Source: Dehalococcoidia bacterium UBA2160 (GTDB taxonomy: Bacteria; Chloroflexota; Dehalococcoidia; Lucifugimonadales; UBA1123). Taken from it: DNA of 28,863 bases. Each line of letters starts with the position of its first letter. The stretch's first letter is position 1. Where the stretch lies: contig DCWO01000046.1 in NCBI GenBank assembly GCA_002328865.1, positions 9,523 through 38,385 on the forward strand. Direction: 5' to 3'. Position numbers and translations under genes: made by a program. Of the stretch, positions 22,307 to 28,863 are shown piece by piece. Below the pieces are notes generated by a model. That model made no database searches and was not told the DNA's origin. It was given only the letters and a program-made list of their open reading frames with translations.

Positions 22307-23540
22307 GAACGTCGACGTTGCGGTGGTGGGCGGAGGTCCCGCGGGACTTGCGGCCGCCTCGGCCGCAAGCGAGGCCGGGGCCGAAAGCGTCCTCCTGATC
22401 GAGCGAGGCGAACGCCTCGGCGGCATCCTGAATCAATGCATTCACGACGGCTTCGGCACCAAAATGCTCGGAGAGGCGCTGACAGGCCCAGAATACGCCC
22501 AGATCTTCATCGACCGGCTCTCCGACGCGGGCGTCATTTCCAATCTAGACACGATGGTTCTGGATCTGAATTCCGACCGCGAGTTGACGATCTGCAACGA
22601 GGACGGGATTCGCCGCGTCAAAGCAGGAGCAGTGGTCATTTGCACGGGCTGCCGAGAACGCACCCGCGGCGCCATACGGATACCCGGCAGCCGTCCAGCC
22701 GGCGTGTACACGGCCGGGGTCGTGCAGGAATACATGAACATGCGCAACATCCTGGTTGGCCGCAAAGCGGTCATCCTGGGTTCCGGCGACATCGGCCTCA
22801 TCATGGCCCGACGGCTGACACTGGAGGGCGTCAAGGTCGAATGCGTAGCAGAGATCCTGCCGCATCCGAGCGGCCTGGCGCGGAACATCGTCCAGTGCCT
22901 GGACGACTTCGACATACCGCTCCACCTCAGCACGACGGTCGTGGAGATTCACGGGACCGACCACTTGCGCGGAATAACTTTGGCGCAGATCGGGCCCAAA
23001 GGCGGGGTGGTGCGCGGCACGAAGCGTTTCATCGAATGCGACACTCTGCTGCTCTCGGTCGGCCTCATCCCGGAGAACGAGTTGGCAAAGAAGGCTGGCA
23101 TCGAGCTTAGCCCAGTCACCGCCGGCCCCATCGTCGACGACCAGTTCCAGACCTCGGTTCCGGGCATGTTCTGCGGCGGGAACGCGCTGCAAGTGCACGA
23201 CCTGGTCGACTACGCGTCGATGGAGTCCCAGAAGGCAGGGCAGAGCGCGGCGATATTTGCCGGCTCCGGCAGATTGCCGGCCCCAAGCATCCCGGTTCAA
23301 CCTGGCTCCGGGATTCGATACGTGGTGCCGCAGGCGCTCTCCGGAGAAGAGGCGGTCGACTTCTCTATGAGGGTGTTCAACCCGGAAGAGGATCGATACG
23401 TTGTCTTCAGGCGCGACGGACGGGTCGTCAGACGTATGAAACAGACTGAGTTGGACCCAGCCGCAATGATCCGGATTCGCGTGAGAGCGGACCGATTCAA
23501 GGACGGCGAAGGCCCGCTCACGGTGGAGGTGACGGATTGA
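22296..23540 (+). CDS. NAD(P)/FAD-dependent oxidoreductase, pyridine nucleotide-disulfide type, partner of the GlpA-like protein
   Basis: This 414-residue two-dinucleotide-fold flavoprotein has FAD site VAVVGGGPAGLAAASAA (GGGPAG at 12-17), a second fold at VILGSGDIGLIMARRL, and the closing FCGGNALQVHDLVDYASMES segment. NQCIHDGFG near residue 46 is typical of the oxidoreductases paired with GlpA-like and DUF1667 proteins, and of HcnB/sarcosine oxidase alpha relatives. It probably moves electrons between the GlpA-like subunit and NAD(P) or another carrier. Its ATG lies inside the end of the upstream gene (11-base overlap), and its stop TGA overlaps the TTG start of the DUF1667 gene. The three proteins are thus translationally coupled and presumably form a complex. 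Confidence 0.9.
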   Translation: MRTENVDVAVVGGGPAGLAAASAASEAGAESVLLIERGERLGGILNQCIHDGFGTKMLGEALTGPEYAQIFIDRLSDAGVISNLDTMVLDLNSDRELTICNEDGIRRVKAGAVVICTGCRERTRGAIRIPGSRPAGVYTAGVVQEYMNMRNILVGRKAVILGSGDIGLIMARRLTLEGVKVECVAEILPHPSGLARNIVQCLDDFDIPLHLSTTVVEIHGTDHLRGITLAQIGPKGGVVRGTKRFIECDTLLLSVGLIPENELAKKAGIELSPVTAGPIVDDQFQTSVPGMFCGGNALQVHDLVDYASMESQKAGQSAAIFAGSGRLPAPSIPVQPGSGIRYVVPQALSGEEAVDFSMRVFNPEEDRYVVFRRDGRVVRRMKQTELDPAAMIRIRVRADRFKDGEGPLTVEVTD

Positions 23541-23893
23541 ATGGCGAGATCGTTTGCGTAGTCTGTCCCACGAGTTGCCTTGTGCAAGCCGAATGGGACG
23601 ACGAGAAGCTCATCAACATCGACCGGGCGCGATGCAAACTGGCCTGGGATTACGTTGCCTCCGAGATCTTCGACCCCAGAAGAACCGTGACCACGACCGT
23701 TTCCGTCGATGCCGGACCGATTCCTCTGGTCAGCGTCAAGACCGCCAGTCCTGTGCCGAAAGGCATGGTATTTGACGTCATGAATCAACTTGCCGAAGTC
23801 GTCGCGAAAGCGCCAATCACCGTTGGCGACGTCATCGTAAAGGACGTATCCGGCACGGGCATCGACGTGGTCGCCACCAGGAACGTCGACTAG
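23537..23893 (+). CDS. DUF1667-family small redox protein
   Basis: This 118-residue protein matches DUF1667 along its length. A cysteine set lies at Cys7, Cys10, Cys14 (VCVVCPTSC) and Cys33 (RARCKLAW). Then come RRTVTTTVSV, VSVKTASPVPKG and a GIDVVATRNVD ending. The four cysteines could bind a metal or [4Fe-4S] cluster. The start is a TTG overlapping the previous stop (TTGA) and is supported by GGAGGTGA just upstream; no early ATG exists in frame. In many anaerobes this gene directly follows the same two flavoproteins, so it is probably a small subunit of the GlpA-like dehydrogenase. Its exact role is unknown. Confidence 0.88.
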   Translation: MNGEIVCVVCPTSCLVQAEWDDEKLINIDRARCKLAWDYVASEIFDPRRTVTTTVSVDAGPIPLVSVKTASPVPKGMVFDVMNQLAEVVAKAPITVGDVIVKDVSGTGIDVVATRNVD

Positions 23894-23935
23894 CGCGCGG
23901 AAGCCACGGCCACACCCGGTTGAGGGCCGATGGGA

Positions 23936-24499
23936 TTAGTCGTCGGTCAGGTCTGAGAATGCCTCGACGGCGGTTGCGATGATCTCCACGCAGCGAGACA
24001 TGCCGCCGTTAGCGGAGAAGTAGGCGGTGACCTGTTCTCGCTTCGGGTCGCTCCAGTTGACGCCGGTGACTTCCCCGCAGTCGATCGGGCCTGACGAATC
24101 TATCGCAGTCGAGATGCGGTCGATCAGTTCCTGGCCCAAGGCGACCACGGGAGGCTCGACGCCGATGGCAGGTTGCATGTTCAAGAGATCGTTTGCTGGG
24201 GCGTTCGCGTTCAGGTACCCCATCGGGGCCGCGCTTCGCTCGGACGGCATATCGTCCGCGCTCCGGGCCGCGCCCAAGGCCATGACCGCGGTAATCACCG
24301 CCCCACAGACGCCCGGAGCGGCATTGGATTTGCTCAGTAGCAGGGCTGGTCCACGAAGATCGTCGGCTGCATCGCCCAGTCGATCTGAGATGAGGTCCAA
24401 GACGTACTGCCAGCATTGGAGTCCGCCGCTCGCGAGTTGGGATTCGATCTGACCCCGCAGAAAGGCTCCAGCCGAGTCGTTCGGTGTTCTGACGATCAT
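23936..24499 (-). CDS. C-GCAxxG-C-C family protein, variant
   Basis: This 187-residue protein has the spaced cysteines of the C_GCAxxG_C_C redox family: Cys29 in GLQCWQYVLDL, Cys65 in GVCGAVITAVMALG, Cys141 in GPIDCGEVTGVNWSD, and Cys170 in MSRCVEIIATAVE. The second motif matches the family's CGAxxGAxMALG, with Thr-Ala where Gly-Ala is usual. The stretch at about 76-125 is unlike the family core and seems lengthened. Family function is not established; FeS or metal binding and redox activity have been suggested. Its ATG follows GAGGGGACACAGC and lies 51 bases after the beta subunit of the 2-oxoacid oxidoreductase, same strand, so it is probably the last gene of that operon. I recognise the family by motif only. 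Confidence 0.68.
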   Translation of the reverse strand: MIVRTPNDSAGAFLRGQIESQLASGGLQCWQYVLDLISDRLGDAADDLRGPALLLSKSNAAPGVCGAVITAVMALGAARSADDMPSERSAAPMGYLNANAPANDLLNMQPAIGVEPPVVALGQELIDRISTAIDSSGPIDCGEVTGVNWSDPKREQVTAYFSANGGMSRCVEIIATAVEAFSDLTDD

Positions 24500-24550
24500 G
24501 CTGTGTCCCCTCGGCGTGCTCGTCGGTTTACGTGACCAAACTGACCCGCT

Positions 24551-25501
24551 TCAAACCCCTACCGGAGTTTGGGACGCCTCGCACCTGGCCAGCAGCGACT
24601 CCCAGGAGTGGTCGATCTGCTTCTGGATGTGTTCGATGTCCGCCTCGCGGCCCGGCCGCATCAGATGGGAGAAGCGGCCTTGCAGCTTGAGCCATTCCGT
24701 TATGGGTTTCTTCTCGCGCGGCTTCGAGTTCAGTTTCCAGACTCCGTCGACGACTTCGTAGATGGGCCACACACAAGTCTCGACGGCCAAGGCGCCCAGG
24801 CGAATGCCGATCTCGGCCTCTGTCCGCCATCCTCGGGGGCACGGCGCCAGCAGGTTGATGAAACTAGGGCCGTCGCACGCGAGGGCGGTCTCGACCTTTC
24901 GCATGAGGTCTTTCCACAGGTGCGGTGAGGTTTGCGCGACGTACGGCACGCCGTGTGCCGCGACGATTGCAGTCATGTCCTTGCGCGGCTGAAGTTTGCC
25001 GGGGACCGTGTCGGAGAAAGGCGACGTCGTCGTCCACGTTCCTGGCAGTGTCGCACTGGAGCGTTGGATGCCCGTGTTCATGTACGCCTCGTTGTTGATG
25101 CACACGTACAGGAAGCGGTGTCCGCGCTCGAGGGCGCCGCTCAGCGATTGGAAGCCTATGTCATAAGTGCCGCCGTCGCCGCCGAATACGATGAAGTTGA
25201 TCGGTTCGGAGTCGTCCAGCCTGCCGGTCTTGACCAGGCTGCGATACGCTGCCTCGAGTCCCGAAACGGTCGCTCCGGCGTTGGCGAACAGGCTATGAAT
25301 CCATGGATTCTTCCATGAAGTGTACGGGTACGGAGTCGTGGAGACGGACAGGCATCCGGTGGCCGAAACCACCACGGTGTTGGGCCCCGCAACGTGGAGC
25401 ACTTGCCTGACGGCCACTGATTCGACGCAACCCGGACACAGGTTGTGGCCCGGCTCCAGGAGCTCAGGCGCCTGGGAACGTTCCCTTAGGTTCAGTCGCA
25501 T
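24551..25501 (-). CDS. porB: 2-oxoacid:ferredoxin oxidoreductase beta subunit (PorB-like)
   Basis: This 316-residue thiamine diphosphate-binding subunit has cluster cysteines Cys22 and Cys25 (HNLCPGCVES), Cys50 (SATGC) and a later one in LAPCPRGW. The TPP/Mg motif is GGDGGTYDIGFQSLSGALERG, and CINNEAYMNTGIQRSS follows. These strings are close to pyruvate synthase PorB, so pyruvate is the most likely substrate, though other 2-oxoacids are possible. I start it at ATG 25501 (GAGGTGGCG leader, 17 bases after the alpha stop). Longer in-frame starts would run into the alpha gene. Beta carries the catalytic TPP and a proximal [4Fe-4S]; electrons pass to the delta subunit and then ferredoxin. Confidence 0.92.
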   Translation of the reverse strand: MRLNLRERSQAPELLEPGHNLCPGCVESVAVRQVLHVAGPNTVVVSATGCLSVSTTPYPYTSWKNPWIHSLFANAGATVSGLEAAYRSLVKTGRLDDSEPINFIVFGGDGGTYDIGFQSLSGALERGHRFLYVCINNEAYMNTGIQRSSATLPGTWTTTSPFSDTVPGKLQPRKDMTAIVAAHGVPYVAQTSPHLWKDLMRKVETALACDGPSFINLLAPCPRGWRTEAEIGIRLGALAVETCVWPIYEVVDGVWKLNSKPREKKPITEWLKLQGRFSHLMRPGREADIEHIQKQIDHSWESLLARCEASQTPVGV

Positions 25502-25518
25502 CGCCACCTCGCGTCGGG

Positions 25519-26742
25519 TTAACTGGACGTGCCAACATATCTGATCTCCGGCGCCGGCAAGCCCGAATCGGCCACCTGCTCGAGATCTTTGAACACATTT
25601 ATGATCTGGTTCGGGTACGTATCGCGTCCTCCGATTCCGTAAACGTAGTTGACCAGCGGCAGGCTGACTGACCGCGAAAACAGCGCCACGCATACGTCAG
25701 AGTGTATTGGGCTGCTCGCCGCCCCAGGCGACATAGCCCGATCGAGCACCGCCACCGCTCGCATGCCCGAGAGCATCTCAGCCATCTCCGCGGCAGGGAA
25801 TGGCCGGTAGGAACGAATCTTCACCAGTCCCGCCTTGACGCCTTCGGCTCTGAGACTGTCCACGGCGACACGCGCGGTGCCGGCTACCGACCCAATTATC
25901 ACGATTGCCAACTCCGCGTCTTCCATCATGTACGGTTCGAGAACATTGGCGGAGCGTCCGGTGAGGGCTTCGAATTCGGCGCCCACCGCGGTGATGACCG
26001 CGCCTGCCCGATCCATGGCCTCGACGCCCGCGAGTTTGACTTCGAAGCCATACTGCGGCGAAACGAGCGCGCCGACGGTAACCGGGTCTTTGGTGTTCAG
26101 AAGCGATGACCGAGGCGCATATTGCCCGACGAATCGATGTGCAGCGTCATCGGGCAAAACGTCCACCCTCTCGACGCTGTGAGTGACGGTGAAGCCGTCC
26201 TGGGATTCAATGACAGGAAGAAGCACGTCTGGGTGCTCAGCGATTCTGACCGCCATCAAAGCATTGTCGTAAGCCTCTTGCGGGTTTTCAGCGTACAGTT
26301 GAATCCAACCGCAATCCCGAGACCCCATGGTGTCCGAATGGTCGCCGTGGATGTTGATGGGGGCCGACAGCGCGCGGTTGGCGCTGTGCAGCACAACGGG
26401 CAATCGGAGCCCTGAAACCGCGTACAGCACTTCCCACATGAAAGCGAGTCCCTGGCTGGAGGTGACGGTCTGAGACCGTACTCCTCCGGCTGTCGCGGCC
26501 AGGCAGGCGCTCATGGCCGAGTGCTCGCTCTCGACGGCGACGAATTCCGTGTCGACCGCGCCGTTGGCGGCAAACTCACTGAATTTCTCGACGACGACGG
26601 TGGACGGAGTGATGGGATAACATGCGACCACGTCCGGATTGGTTTGACGCATCGCTTCGGCGACTGCAAGCCCACCGTTCAGACTCTGAGGCGTGCTCTT
26701 CGCGCGCCGGCTGGTTTCCTGAGCTCGACGGGCGACAGCCAT
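25519..26742 (-). CDS. porA: 2-oxoacid:ferredoxin oxidoreductase alpha subunit (PorA-like)
   Basis: This 407-residue subunit begins MAVARRAQETSRRAKS, followed by the PorA N-terminal domain (NGGLAVAEAMRQTNPDVVACYPITPST), VESEHSAMSACLAA, and HSANRALSAPINIHGDH. The last, with WIQLYAENPQEAYD, is characteristic of pyruvate-type enzymes. The C-terminal half holds the transketolase-C-like domain. The ATG at 26742 overlaps the delta stop (TAATG) and has AAGGAGGT upstream, so this start is preferred over an in-frame codon 96 bases earlier inside delta. Together with beta, gamma and delta it forms the CoA-acylating oxidative decarboxylase or, in reverse, a pyruvate synthase. Confidence 0.93.
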   Translation of the reverse strand: MAVARRAQETSRRAKSTPQSLNGGLAVAEAMRQTNPDVVACYPITPSTVVVEKFSEFAANGAVDTEFVAVESEHSAMSACLAATAGGVRSQTVTSSQGLAFMWEVLYAVSGLRLPVVLHSANRALSAPINIHGDHSDTMGSRDCGWIQLYAENPQEAYDNALMAVRIAEHPDVLLPVIESQDGFTVTHSVERVDVLPDDAAHRFVGQYAPRSSLLNTKDPVTVGALVSPQYGFEVKLAGVEAMDRAGAVITAVGAEFEALTGRSANVLEPYMMEDAELAIVIIGSVAGTARVAVDSLRAEGVKAGLVKIRSYRPFPAAEMAEMLSGMRAVAVLDRAMSPGAASSPIHSDVCVALFSRSVSLPLVNYVYGIGGRDTYPNQIINVFKDLEQVADSGLPAPEIRYVGTSS

Positions 26743-27056
26743 TAGCGACCTCCTTGTTCGGTCGCTGCGCCGAGCAGCGTGAGCTCCTCGATCATGTCGA
26801 TGCATTTGACCGGGCACTCGGTCGCACAGATGCCGCATCCCTTGCAGTGGGCCAAATCGAACCCGAGGAACTTGCCCTCGCCGGTTTCGATTGCGCTGTC
26901 AGGGCAGAATATCCAGCAGATCATGCAGTGGGTGCACCGATCCATCTGAACCACGGGCCGGTTGACGCGCCAACCGCCGGTCTCTCTTTCGACGGAGTTG
27001 CCGGGCGAGAAGATGACAGCGCCCTCAGGCATCGCTCCGTTTTGATGCAATGTCAT
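26742..27056 (-). CDS. porD: 2-oxoacid:ferredoxin oxidoreductase delta subunit (8Fe ferredoxin type)
   Basis: This 104-residue protein has two complete [4Fe-4S] motifs, CTHCMICWIFCP and CKGCGICATECP, after an N-terminal extension with GGWRVNRPVVQMD as in PorD proteins. It carries electrons from the beta-subunit cluster to soluble ferredoxin. It starts at ATG 27056, 48 bases after the gamma stop, with only a weak GGACA leader, and shares one base with the alpha start. Gene order gamma-delta-alpha-beta is the classical four-subunit arrangement of archaeal and thermophilic bacterial enzymes. Confidence 0.93.
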   Translation of the reverse strand: MTLHQNGAMPEGAVIFSPGNSVERETGGWRVNRPVVQMDRCTHCMICWIFCPDSAIETGEGKFLGFDLAHCKGCGICATECPVKCIDMIEELTLLGAATEQGGR

Positions 27057-27104
27057 GCTATTGTCCGATCAGGTGTCGCTCGCCGCGTTCGCATAGACGA
27101 TTCG

Positions 27105-27728
27105 CTACCAGGACACCGATGAGTGCGCCTGCCAGAAAGCCTCCAAATTGGCGTCAACTATCCTCGCTGGGAATCTGGCGCTCAACCGGCTTTCGATCAC
27201 AACGGCGCACGCGTCTTTGTCGACGACAGGGTTGACGCGCAAAAGGGCGCCAATCATCGACGTGTTGGGTATTGGGCGCTTGAGCGTATCAAGCGCGATC
27301 CGAGTCGCATCCACCGTGGCGACGGCCCAGCCTTGGCGTTCGCCGGGCGGAGCCACTGCTTCAGGAGACAGGGACGAGTTGATGACAGCGAACCCGCCGT
27401 CGCGCAATCCGTCAAACACTTTGACGGCCGACAGCAACGTTGAATCAAGAACGACAACCACCGCCGGTTCAAGGACGGGACAGTGGAGGTAGATAGGATC
27501 GTCGCTGAGCCGCGTGTACGCGCGGATCGGCGCGCCGGTGCGTTCTGCCCCGAACTCCGGAAACGCCTGGAAGTAGCGACCTTCCTTCAATGCGGTCTCC
27601 GCCAGAATCTCTCCGGCGGTGACTACGCCCTGCCCCCCTCGGCCATGCCAGCGTATCTCCACTGGGCCGAGCCCCTTTGCGGCGGGTACGTCATATTCGT
27701 CGGTAAACGACAGTTGGGACACTTTCAC
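27105..27728 (-). CDS. porC: 2-oxoacid:ferredoxin oxidoreductase gamma subunit (PorC-like)
   Basis: This 207-residue subunit matches the PorC/PorG domain: EIRWHGRGGQGVVTAGEILA, then FQAFPEFGAERTGAPIRAY, then VVVVLDSTLL. This domain binds CoA at the complex surface. I list the GTG at 27728 as start; its ribosome site is weak, and the conserved domain begins about 22 residues in, so a later start is possible. It is the first gene of the minus-strand operon gamma-delta-alpha-beta plus the C-GCAxxG-C-C gene. A GATAAT-like -10 lies near 27776-27781 on the minus strand without a good -35. Confidence 0.92.
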   Translation of the reverse strand: MKVSQLSFTDEYDVPAAKGLGPVEIRWHGRGGQGVVTAGEILAETALKEGRYFQAFPEFGAERTGAPIRAYTRLSDDPIYLHCPVLEPAVVVVLDSTLLSAVKVFDGLRDGGFAVINSSLSPEAVAPPGERQGWAVATVDATRIALDTLKRPIPNTSMIGALLRVNPVVDKDACAVVIESRLSARFPARIVDANLEAFWQAHSSVSW

Positions 27729-28256
27729 GCACTATTTCAACAGATTGAAACCGGCACTCAGTCCTCTGCGTTCATATTATCACAATAGCCGTGCCGTGGC
27801 CTGTGGTCCAGCGTGCGTATTTCGTATGATTTCATGAATCCTGACTCGGTGCAAATGCGTGTTGTCTTCTCGCCCAGCCTGTTCGGACAGTTGTTTTCGA
27901 CTGATCTGAACTGCCTCGGACGGCATTAGGTCAGGAAACCAAACCCGCCGCGGCCAACGAGCCGCCTCCGAAGCTGGATTCTGGACGCGTGAGAGTGAGT
28001 CAGGCAGGGCGGCAACCCTATCAGGGCGATAAATCACCCGATTAGGTGTGGAAACATTAGCCGAACAGCGGGACAATTGAATTACAGGCGCCGAACCGTG
28101 TGCCCAGGTGCATCAGATTCAAACAGCCGCGATCGCATCGCGGCAATTGTTGGTTGCGGAGGACCAACAGCCAGCGGGCGAGTTTCTCGGGCGCCCAGTT
28201 GGGCTTATCTATATGGCGACTGAGCGCAGTCCGCCTTACCCGGCTTGGAATTGTCT
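27729..28256. other. intergenic region between the 2-oxoacid oxidoreductase operon and the pilin-like gene
   Basis: About 530 bases without a supported gene, between divergent transcription units. It contains a short palindromic word CACC-CGATTA-GGTG near 28037 and a perfect hairpin at 28126-28144. I see no tRNA and no coding sequence with a family match. Confidence 0.45.
28126..28144 (+). terminator. perfect 8-bp hairpin, possible terminator
   Basis: GCCGCGAT and ATCGCGGC pair perfectly around a three-base loop (CGC). AATTGTTGGTTG follows on the plus strand, which is T-rich but not a clean T tract. No plus-strand gene ends just before it, so it may instead be a regulatory or structural hairpin in the leader of the pilin-like gene. 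Confidence 0.35.
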
Positions 28257-28601
28257 ATGTGGCAGTATCACAAACGTCAACTGAGTCCACGAGCCTGGTT
28301 GATGGAATCACGGGCTGGCTCCGCTTTGATCGACGTGATCATAGCGGTGGCCATCTTTGGCGTGGCGGCGCCTGCGTTGCTGACCGCCCTCGGCCTGCTC
28401 GTTCGCGCCGAAGCGCGCCCCAGGGAACAGATACTCCTGGTTAATCTGGCCCAGAATCAATTGGAGACCGCGAAGCAGCAATCGTACCTAGACATCGGCA
28501 CACCGTACCCGACCGTGACTCCTCCCGAGGGGTACACAGTGGTGGCGTCATCTTCGGTGCTGAGTTCTCAGGAGTCGATAATCGCCGGCTCAGCGGCGTA
28601 G
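28257..28601 (+). CDS. type IV pilin-like / pseudopilin protein
   Basis: This 114-residue protein from ATG 28257 has a class III signal: a 21-residue basic leader ending SRAG, then SALIDVIIAVAIFGVAAP. Prepilin peptidase should cut after Gly21. Position +5, normally Glu, is Asp26. The following LLTALGLLV, RAEARPREQ and NLAQNQLETAKQ segments resemble minor pseudopilins of the PilV/GspI group. The last recognisable part is YPTVTPPEGYTVV. After SSQESIIAGSAA the frame meets TAG. Minor pseudopilins usually go on for one or two more beta-strands, so the end may be truncated. A TTG at 28245 is a less likely start. No pilus assembly genes are in the window. Confidence 0.7.
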   Translation: MWQYHKRQLSPRAWLMESRAGSALIDVIIAVAIFGVAAPALLTALGLLVRAEARPREQILLVNLAQNQLETAKQQSYLDIGTPYPTVTPPEGYTVVASSSVLSSQESIIAGSAA

Positions 28602-28863
28602 AAGCGCCCCACCGCGGGCGCGATCAATGGGAAACCCGCCATATTGAGCGGCTCCGTGTACATCGGGTCTGAAGACTTCACGTTGCGCGCCTTCGATTCG
28701 GCCACCGGCACGCCGCTCTGGAGTTATCTCACCGGTGGTCAGGTGCTCGGCGGTCCGACGGCAACCAGCTCCGCCGTCTACTTCGGCTCGAATGACAACA
28801 ACGTCTACGCGCTCGACGCGTCCACTGGCGCCAACTTGTGGACTGTAGACCGTCAGCGAAAGT
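28602..28863 (+). pseudogene. PQQ-like beta-propeller repeat fragment, no start codon, cut by window edge
   Basis: Directly after the pilin-like TAG, in the same frame, the translation runs open to the window end. It shows two PQQ-enzyme-type blades: SGSVYIGSEDFTLRAFDSATG with PLWSYLTGG, then SSAVYFGSNDNNVYALDAST with GANLW. No start codon with a ribosome site precedes the first blade. This could be the continuation of a fused gene interrupted by TAG, a decayed gene remnant, or an assembly junction near the end of the sequence. Such propellers occur in outer-membrane assembly, dehydrogenase and surface proteins; function here cannot be assigned. Confidence 0.55.

Noticed and set aside
1..28863. 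tRNA, rRNA, CRISPR array, integrase or IS transposase
   Set aside because: I looked on both strands for T-loop/acceptor patterns, regularly spaced repeats and DDE/tyrosine recombinase motifs and saw none.

Overview
The window is GC-rich bacterial chromosome (roughly 60% G+C by eye), densely coded on both strands, with about 25 real protein genes and no tRNA, rRNA, CRISPR array or transposase that I can see. The gene mix fits an uncultivated, at least partly anaerobic Chloroflexota-like bacterium (Dehalococcoidia/SAR202-type). It includes corrinoid methyl transfer, a glycyl radical enzyme, 2-oxoacid:ferredoxin oxidoreductase, a GlpA-like/DUF1667 module and small dispersed hairpin repeats of the 'TTCGACAAGCTCAGG' type. 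That placement is inference from memory of gene content, not a computed classification. TAG is the commonest stop codon here: 14 of 25 complete genes by my reading.

Layout. (1) 1-1173, minus strand: an alpha/beta-hydrolase followed by the N-terminus of a Baeyer-Villiger-type flavin monooxygenase, a classic ketone-to-ester-to-acid pair. (2) 1636-5758, plus: a TrpB2-type tryptophan synthase beta chain, an anSME-type radical SAM/SPASM maturase with a C-terminal SEC-C motif, and an MFS exporter. (3) 5930-8122, minus: a compact restriction-modification operon in the order C5-methyltransferase, GIY-YIG nuclease, Vsr mismatch endonuclease, with overlapping or abutting genes. It is bordered on both sides by imperfect inverted repeats. 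(4) 8614-11453: a UroD-family methyltransferase and its corrinoid protein (minus), divergent from a MetH-activation-domain protein (plus) that probably reactivates the corrinoid. (5) 11533-13566, minus: a secreted beta-propeller/beta-helix protein with an IPTL-CTERM-like tail, interrupted by one in-frame TAG. (6) 13999-19131, minus: DinB-like protein, 2-oxo-enoate hydratase-family protein, glycyl radical enzyme activase and an unusual glycyl radical enzyme. (7) 19406-23893, plus: a DAO-type FAD oxidoreductase, then a coupled trio of GlpA-like dehydrogenase with BFD-type [2Fe-2S] tail, pyridine-nucleotide-disulfide-type oxidoreductase and DUF1667 protein. (8) 23936-27728, minus and convergent with (7): a four-subunit pyruvate:ferredoxin-oxidoreductase-type operon (gamma-delta-alpha-beta) followed by a C-GCAxxG-C-C family protein. 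(9) 28257-28863, plus: a pilin-like protein which, after a TAG, continues in frame into PQQ-type propeller repeats cut by the window edge.

Taken together the genes suggest breakdown of small organic molecules under low oxygen: radical C-X cleavage, corrinoid demethylation, flavin/FeS oxidation of hydroxy or amino substrates, and ferredoxin-linked oxidation of 2-oxoacids. An oxygen-using Baeyer-Villiger route lies at the left edge. The strongest leads are the glycyl radical enzyme with a variant active site and glycyl loop, the UroD methyltransferase lacking the usual zinc cysteines, the GIY-YIG/Vsr restriction operon, and the C-GCAxxG-C-C protein placed in the 2-oxoacid oxidoreductase operon.
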